A DNA stretch of 9,255 nucleotides, taken from NCBI GenBank assembly GCA_964507325.1, contig CAZDQL010000154.1, forward strand, positions 1 to 9,255. Direction: 5' to 3'. Position 1 is the first letter of the stretch. Each line of letters starts with the position of its first letter. The notes beneath the pieces are model-generated. The model had not been told where the DNA came from, made no database searches, and saw only the letters and a program-made list of their open reading frames with translations. The DNA is from CAZDQL01 sp964507325 (GTDB lineage: Bacteria; Planctomycetota; UBA1135; GCA-002686595). Both the position numbers and the translations under genes were made by a program. Below, piece after piece: positions 6,200 to 9,255 of this stretch.

Positions 6200-6292
6200 C
6201 AAGTGCCGGCCCTGAACCACCCCGGGTGCCCTGGGGCGATTCAAGCTGGGCATCGCATGCCCTCTGAGGATCCAACTGGAGAGGCGCTGTCG

Positions 6293-6320
6293 TTGACCTG
6301 GGCTGGGGCCGGCGTATCGT
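6293..6320 (+). promoter_or_regulatory. Candidate sigma70-type promoter of the NTPase gene
   Basis: TTGACC (6293-6298), a 16-base spacer and TATCGT (6315-6320) match the -35 and -10 consensus at 5 of 6 and 4 of 6 bases. Transcription would begin near 6327, giving a leader of about 7 bases to ATG 6334 or 19 bases to ATG 6346. This rules out the in-frame GTG at 6319 as a start. The same TATCGT hexamer occurs before the HTH gene at 1293. Confidence 0.45.
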
Positions 6321-6345
6321 GCGGGCGCGAACAATGGCCCCCACC

Positions 6346-9255
6346 ATGAACGAGCGCACACGCCCAGCCCCTGGTGGCGCCGCGACGATCAACGGGATCA
6401 TCTACCAACTCCTATGGAGCCTGCTCGAGTGTCAACGGCTACGTTTCGCCGAGTTCAGGTCGATTAGAGGGGAACCGAAGTCCGCCACGGTCGTCTTGGA
6501 GCCCGCGGACGGTGGGGACCTCCAACTCGAAGTCGAAGAGGGGCGCATCGTCGACCAAGTCAAGTCATGCCCACCAGGGCAATCTTGGTCCCTCCGCAGA
6601 CTCATTGACGAGGTGCTTCCAGATCTGTACCGCGCGGTGCAAGTGGACCGCACGTCGAAATATCGGTTCGTCACTGAGGGGCGGATGGGCAAGTGGCAGG
6701 GGTTCCCCGCCCTTATGGCGAAGATCATCGGCCAGGGCGACACCGCCCCACCTCTGCTGGATAGGCTCGACAGTGACAATGTCACATTCAAATCGAAACC
6801 GGGAGCCTTCTGGGAGTCCGAATCCTACACGGAGCGCTCGCTGTTTGAGCTCATCGCGCAGAAGGTCCGCGCGCGCTCGGGGATGGAGGGAGCAGAGACC
6901 CTCGAAGAGTCACACCGAAAGCTCTGGGTGCTCCTCTCCGGCTTCAAGTTCGTGTCGATGCCCGGCATCGATCAGCTCAAGAGACGCATCGATCGCCGCT
7001 TGGCGGGCTCTGTGGAGACCGAAAACGTCCGTAGCAAGCGACTCGAGCTTCTCGGGTCCATGGCAGAACTCGCAAGCGCGGGAACGGAACTGACTCCGCG
7101 CGATCTGTTCGATGAAGCTCGCCTCTCGTCCATTCCCCTGAGCGAGCGGGATGCGCTACTCGCGAATGCCAGGCGCTACCTTGAGCGTCAACTCGGGCGC
7201 TGGTGCTACGACCCTGACCTCGATGTCCGAAGCGGTCAGGGAGCAGAAGCCGCGCGTGTGAGCGAGAATGTGCCCATCTTTGGCATCTGCGGCGAGTCGG
7301 GCAGCGGGAAGTCGTGGCTAGGCTACGCGGTTGCCCGGGCCCTGATGGAGTCGGGCAGTTACGTCATTCATCTGGATTCTCGCAGGGATCTCGACGTGGA
7401 CCTGGGACGGGCGGCGAGGGTCTTCTGGGAGGAGATTGCGGAGCGAGAACCCGCCGACTCGCTGCCGCGCCTGGTTTACCACCTGGCGAGGGCGGAGCCA
7501 ACGCGCAAGCGCCTCCTCACGATCATCCTTGACGGAGTCCAATCTCCGGAAGAGGCGCGAGCGCTCGTCCGTCAGACCTGGGAAGAATGGCGAGTTAGAC
7601 TCGTTGCCGTCCTGAGCCCGGACGCCGGCGAGGCCATGCGCCGCGATGCCGGTGACCGGTGCAGAATATGGGAGCAATCGGGATTCACCACGGAGGAACG
7701 CACCGACTACCTGTCCAGACGGCTGGGTGATGGCTGGCATGGGATTCCTGACGACGTGCTGGGCCACTTGAAGACGCCCCTGCTCGCCTATCTCTACTGT
7801 GAGCTCGCCGGCGGAGAATCGTGGATGCCGGAGAACGAGTACGAGCTGTTCCAGCGGTTCTGGGTGGAGAGGCTCGAAGCCGGGACGCGAGGCGAAGGCG
7901 TGCGCGCCAAGGTCGGCCTCGCCCGCCTAGCGGCCACGGTCCTGGACGTTGGTGAGCGTGAAGCCCGTCGGGATGCGAGCTGGAGTGACGTTGAGTGCCT
8001 CGAGGGGTTTGGTGGCGGGGAACCGTTCGACGCTGCGCTGAGGTCTGGGTGGCTGCTGCACGTCGGAGCTGACCGCTACGAGTTCGCACACGATCGGTTG
8101 TTGAACTGGTGTGTGGCCAAGGAGCTCGCGGAATCAAGAGGCCCAAACTGGGTCAGTGAACTCTGCGATCACCTCCAAGAGATCGAGCGGCCCGGCAGGC
8201 GGTTCGGCGGGAGACGTCTCGGCTACGTTGCGATGGACGTCTTGTGGATGATCACCCGTGGCTCGCACGCCTCTGCGGAAGATGCAGCTGCCATTCTCCA
8301 AGCCCTCGAGAACACCTCTGGGGCAACCGGAGCCCTGTACGAAGGCGGAGTGCGCACGATTGGTGGACAGGTGGCGCCCGCCTTGCTCGTTCGCTTGGGG
8401 CAGGAGGCAGAGAGAGACTACCTGCCCCTCGTCAACTCGATCGTCAGAGCGCTCGCCAAGGTGCGTGGTTCCGGCGTTCGGGAGACGGCTCTGGAGTGGT
8501 TAGGCGCAGAGCCAATCGGGCTTCGTGCGGCGGGGGTGAGGCTCCTCGAGGAATTCCCGGCGCCGTCGGCCGCCGAGCCGCTCTGGCAGCATCTTTGTGA
8601 CCTTCATCGGAGCGAGGAGCGTGCGCGCGCTGCTCTAGAGACCGAACGCTGTCGGAAGGCGCTCGCCGCGAGCGTGGCCGAGACCCCCGACTGGATCCGG
8701 GACAAGCTCCATACCGCAAACCCGGATCGTGAGCCGGTGTATGCACTCGCGAGCATGCTCCTCGTGAGGCCGGACGGCGCGGTGCTCTGGGCGGAGATGA
8801 AATCGGCGCTGAAGGGCAGGATCCGCGGGCACCACGAGCACGTGCTCGCTCTCAACGCGCGGCATCATGGGGACCGCGAGGAGGTGGGCTGGCTGCGTGA
8901 GAAGATCCGGGAAGAGAGTGGACGGAAGGAGGGCAGCGTGGTTGGTGGGGTGGCGTTCGCTGCCCTAGTAGCCCTGGATACCGACGCCGCCCTGGAGGAG
9001 ATCGGACGACTCTCGGACTTCAGCCTCTACTTCTACAGAGCCCACGGCTTCCAACGCCTCCTCGAGCTGCGACCGACCGAGGCTCTCGCGGCGCTCAGAG
9101 CGAGGATGGAGGGATCGCCTGACGCCCTCTTCCTCCTCCGAGTCTTCCAGGGACGGGAGAACATGATGGACGAGGAGATCGTGCAGAGGGCACTGGACCT
9201 GCTAGCCCGGCCTATTCATGAGGTTCGAGCCTCGGACCCCAAGAGCGAGCGAAGG
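6346..9255 (+). CDS. Predicted nuclease-STAND NTPase with helical-repeat C-terminus (Avs-like anti-phage candidate), cut by window end
   Basis: 970 codons are in view, with no stop before the edge. Residues 10-27 (GGAATINGIIYQLLWSLL) open a domain like the DUF4297/Cap4-type nucleases. E52, D58 and DQVKS (70-74, K73) fit a PD-(D/E)XK-like site with Q in place of the usual acid. Residues about 310-590 form the NTPase: Walker A GESGSGKS (316-323), Walker B LLTIILDG ending at D396-G397, TPLLAYL with P478 as in NACHT-type ATPases, and a winged-helix-like end YEFAHDRLLNW (H582). Residues about 600-970 are helical and HEAT-like (for example ETALEWLGAEPIGLRAAGVR). In such proteins the C-terminus senses a phage product, the NTPase assembles and the nuclease is switched on. 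It is divergent from the element's core genes, as cargo often is. ATG 6334, in frame, is an alternative start; neither has a clear ribosome binding site. The domain order is seen, but the exact family is inferred. Confidence 0.85.
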   Translation, partial: MNERTRPAPGGAATINGIIYQLLWSLLECQRLRFAEFRSIRGEPKSATVVLEPADGGDLQLEVEEGRIVDQVKSCPPGQSWSLRRLIDEVLPDLYRAVQVDRTSKYRFVTEGRMGKWQGFPALMAKIIGQGDTAPPLLDRLDSDNVTFKSKPGAFWESESYTERSLFELIAQKVRARSGMEGAETLEESHRKLWVLLSGFKFVSMPGIDQLKRRIDRRLAGSVETENVRSKRLELLGSMAELASAGTELTPRDLFDEARLSSIPLSERDALLANARRYLERQLGRWCYDPDLDVRSGQGAEAARVSENVPIFGICGESGSGKSWLGYAVARALMESGSYVIHLDSRRDLDVDLGRAARVFWEEIAEREPADSLPRLVYHLARAEPTRKRLLTIILDGVQSPEEARALVRQTWEEWRVRLVAVLSPDAGEAMRRDAGDRCRIWEQSGFTTEERTDYLSRRLGDGWHGIPDDVLGHLKTPLLAYLYCELAGGESWMPENEYELFQRFWVERLEAGTRGEGVRAKVGLARLAATVLDVGEREARRDASWSDVECLEGFGGGEPFDAALRSGWLLHVGADRYEFAHDRLLNWCVAKELAESRGPNWVSELCDHLQEIERPGRRFGGRRLGYVAMDVLWMITRGSHASAEDAAAILQALENTSGATGALYEGGVRTIGGQVAPALLVRLGQEAERDYLPLVNSIVRALAKVRGSGVRETALEWLGAEPIGLRAAGVRLLEEFPAPSAAEPLWQHLCDLHRSEERARAALETERCRKALAASVAETPDWIRDKLHTANPDREPVYALASMLLVRPDGAVLWAEMKSALKGRIRGHHEHVLALNARHHGDREEVGWLREKIREESGRKEGSVVGGVAFAALVALDTDAALEEIGRLSDFSLYFYRAHGFQRLLELRPTEALAALRARMEGSPDALFLLRVFQGRENMMDEEIVQRALDLLARPIHEVRASDPKSERR

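Larger units (their letters stand above)
5684..6345. other. Non-coding divergent intergenic region rich in inverted repeats
   Basis: About 660 bases between the divergent 322-residue gene and the NTPase gene. ORFs here have poor composition, and I accept none. No tRNA is seen. From about 5920 to 6236 it is dense in inverted repeats, listed separately; at 6220-6236 there is also a CCCCGGG/CCCTGGGG near-palindrome. A 9-base repeat CCGGTTCCC occurs at 5784-5792 and 6172-6180. CAGGTGGAAACCC (6011-6023) differs at one base from the first palindrome of the 4583 cluster. Promoters for both flanking genes should lie here. Possible roles are a structured small RNA, an origin or a regulatory hub; nothing decides between them. 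Confidence 0.5.

Noticed and set aside
5684..6345. tRNA gene or attachment site
   Set aside because: Several GGTTCC-like stretches raised the idea, but no cloverleaf with a proper T-loop can be drawn, and the att site is more likely beyond the integrase, outside the window.
5680..6401. Minus-strand ORFs upstream of the 322-residue gene
   Set aside because: Low-complexity translations with no domain; they cross the stem-loop region and the candidate NTPase promoter.
6374..7093. 239-codon plus-strand ORF
   Set aside because: It is the wrong frame over the nuclease domain of the NTPase gene; its product is dominated by S, R and T, while the frame from 6346 holds the motifs and stays open to the window end.
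1..9255. CRISPR array, insertion sequence or reverse transcriptase (retron)
   Set aside because: No regularly spaced repeats, no transposase or terminal inverted repeats and no RT motifs are visible on either strand.

Overview
This is a GC-rich bacterial window that reads as the inside of an integrative mobile element carrying a probable anti-phage gene. Both ends are cut: the integrase runs off the left edge and the large NTPase gene runs off the right edge. Planctomycetota is the best guess for the host. The basis is the integrase N-terminus (MGSVYRPT...KPLPKGA) and the small HTH proteins beside it (LSRF...ALDLRLV), which resemble what I remember of planctomycetal elements. This is recall, not a search, and I hold it at about 0.6.

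The left two thirds (1-5683) is a compact minus-strand module. In transcription order it holds: a 322-residue orphan protein with a possible C-terminal winged helix; a 192-base non-coding stretch with three GGTGNNCACC palindromes; an AlpA/excisionase-like HTH protein; a possible 36-residue micro-protein whose start abuts an 8-bp hairpin; a DnaG-like primase (zinc finger plus TOPRIM); a DUF3987 Walker ATPase (helicase-like); two tandem, mutually similar XRE-type HTH proteins; and a tyrosine recombinase. Several neighbours overlap (micro-ORF/primase by 4 bases, primase/ATPase by 8, second HTH/integrase by 8), so most of it is probably co-transcribed and translationally coupled. Integrase, excisionase-like factor, regulators and primase/ATPase, with no structural phage genes in view, fit a phage-satellite-like or integrative plasmid-like element that replicates after excision.

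The stretch 5684-6345 is non-coding and full of inverted repeats. It holds an A-tract/hairpin/T-rich element that looks like a bidirectional terminator, several stem-loops, and two mutually exclusive pairings. It could hold a structured RNA or a cis-acting replication site. A plausible sigma70-type promoter (TTGACC, 16 bases, TATCGT) at its right end points into the last gene.

The right third (6346-9255) is a single plus-strand gene, open at the window end after 970 codons. It has a putative PD-(D/E)XK-like nuclease domain (QVKS motif), a STAND/NACHT-like NTPase (GESGSGKS, IILDG, a TPLL motif, a YEFAHDR motif) and a long helical-repeat C-terminus. This is the effector-NTPase-sensor layout of Avs-type anti-phage proteins, so I read it as defence cargo of the element. 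It is the most interesting object here.
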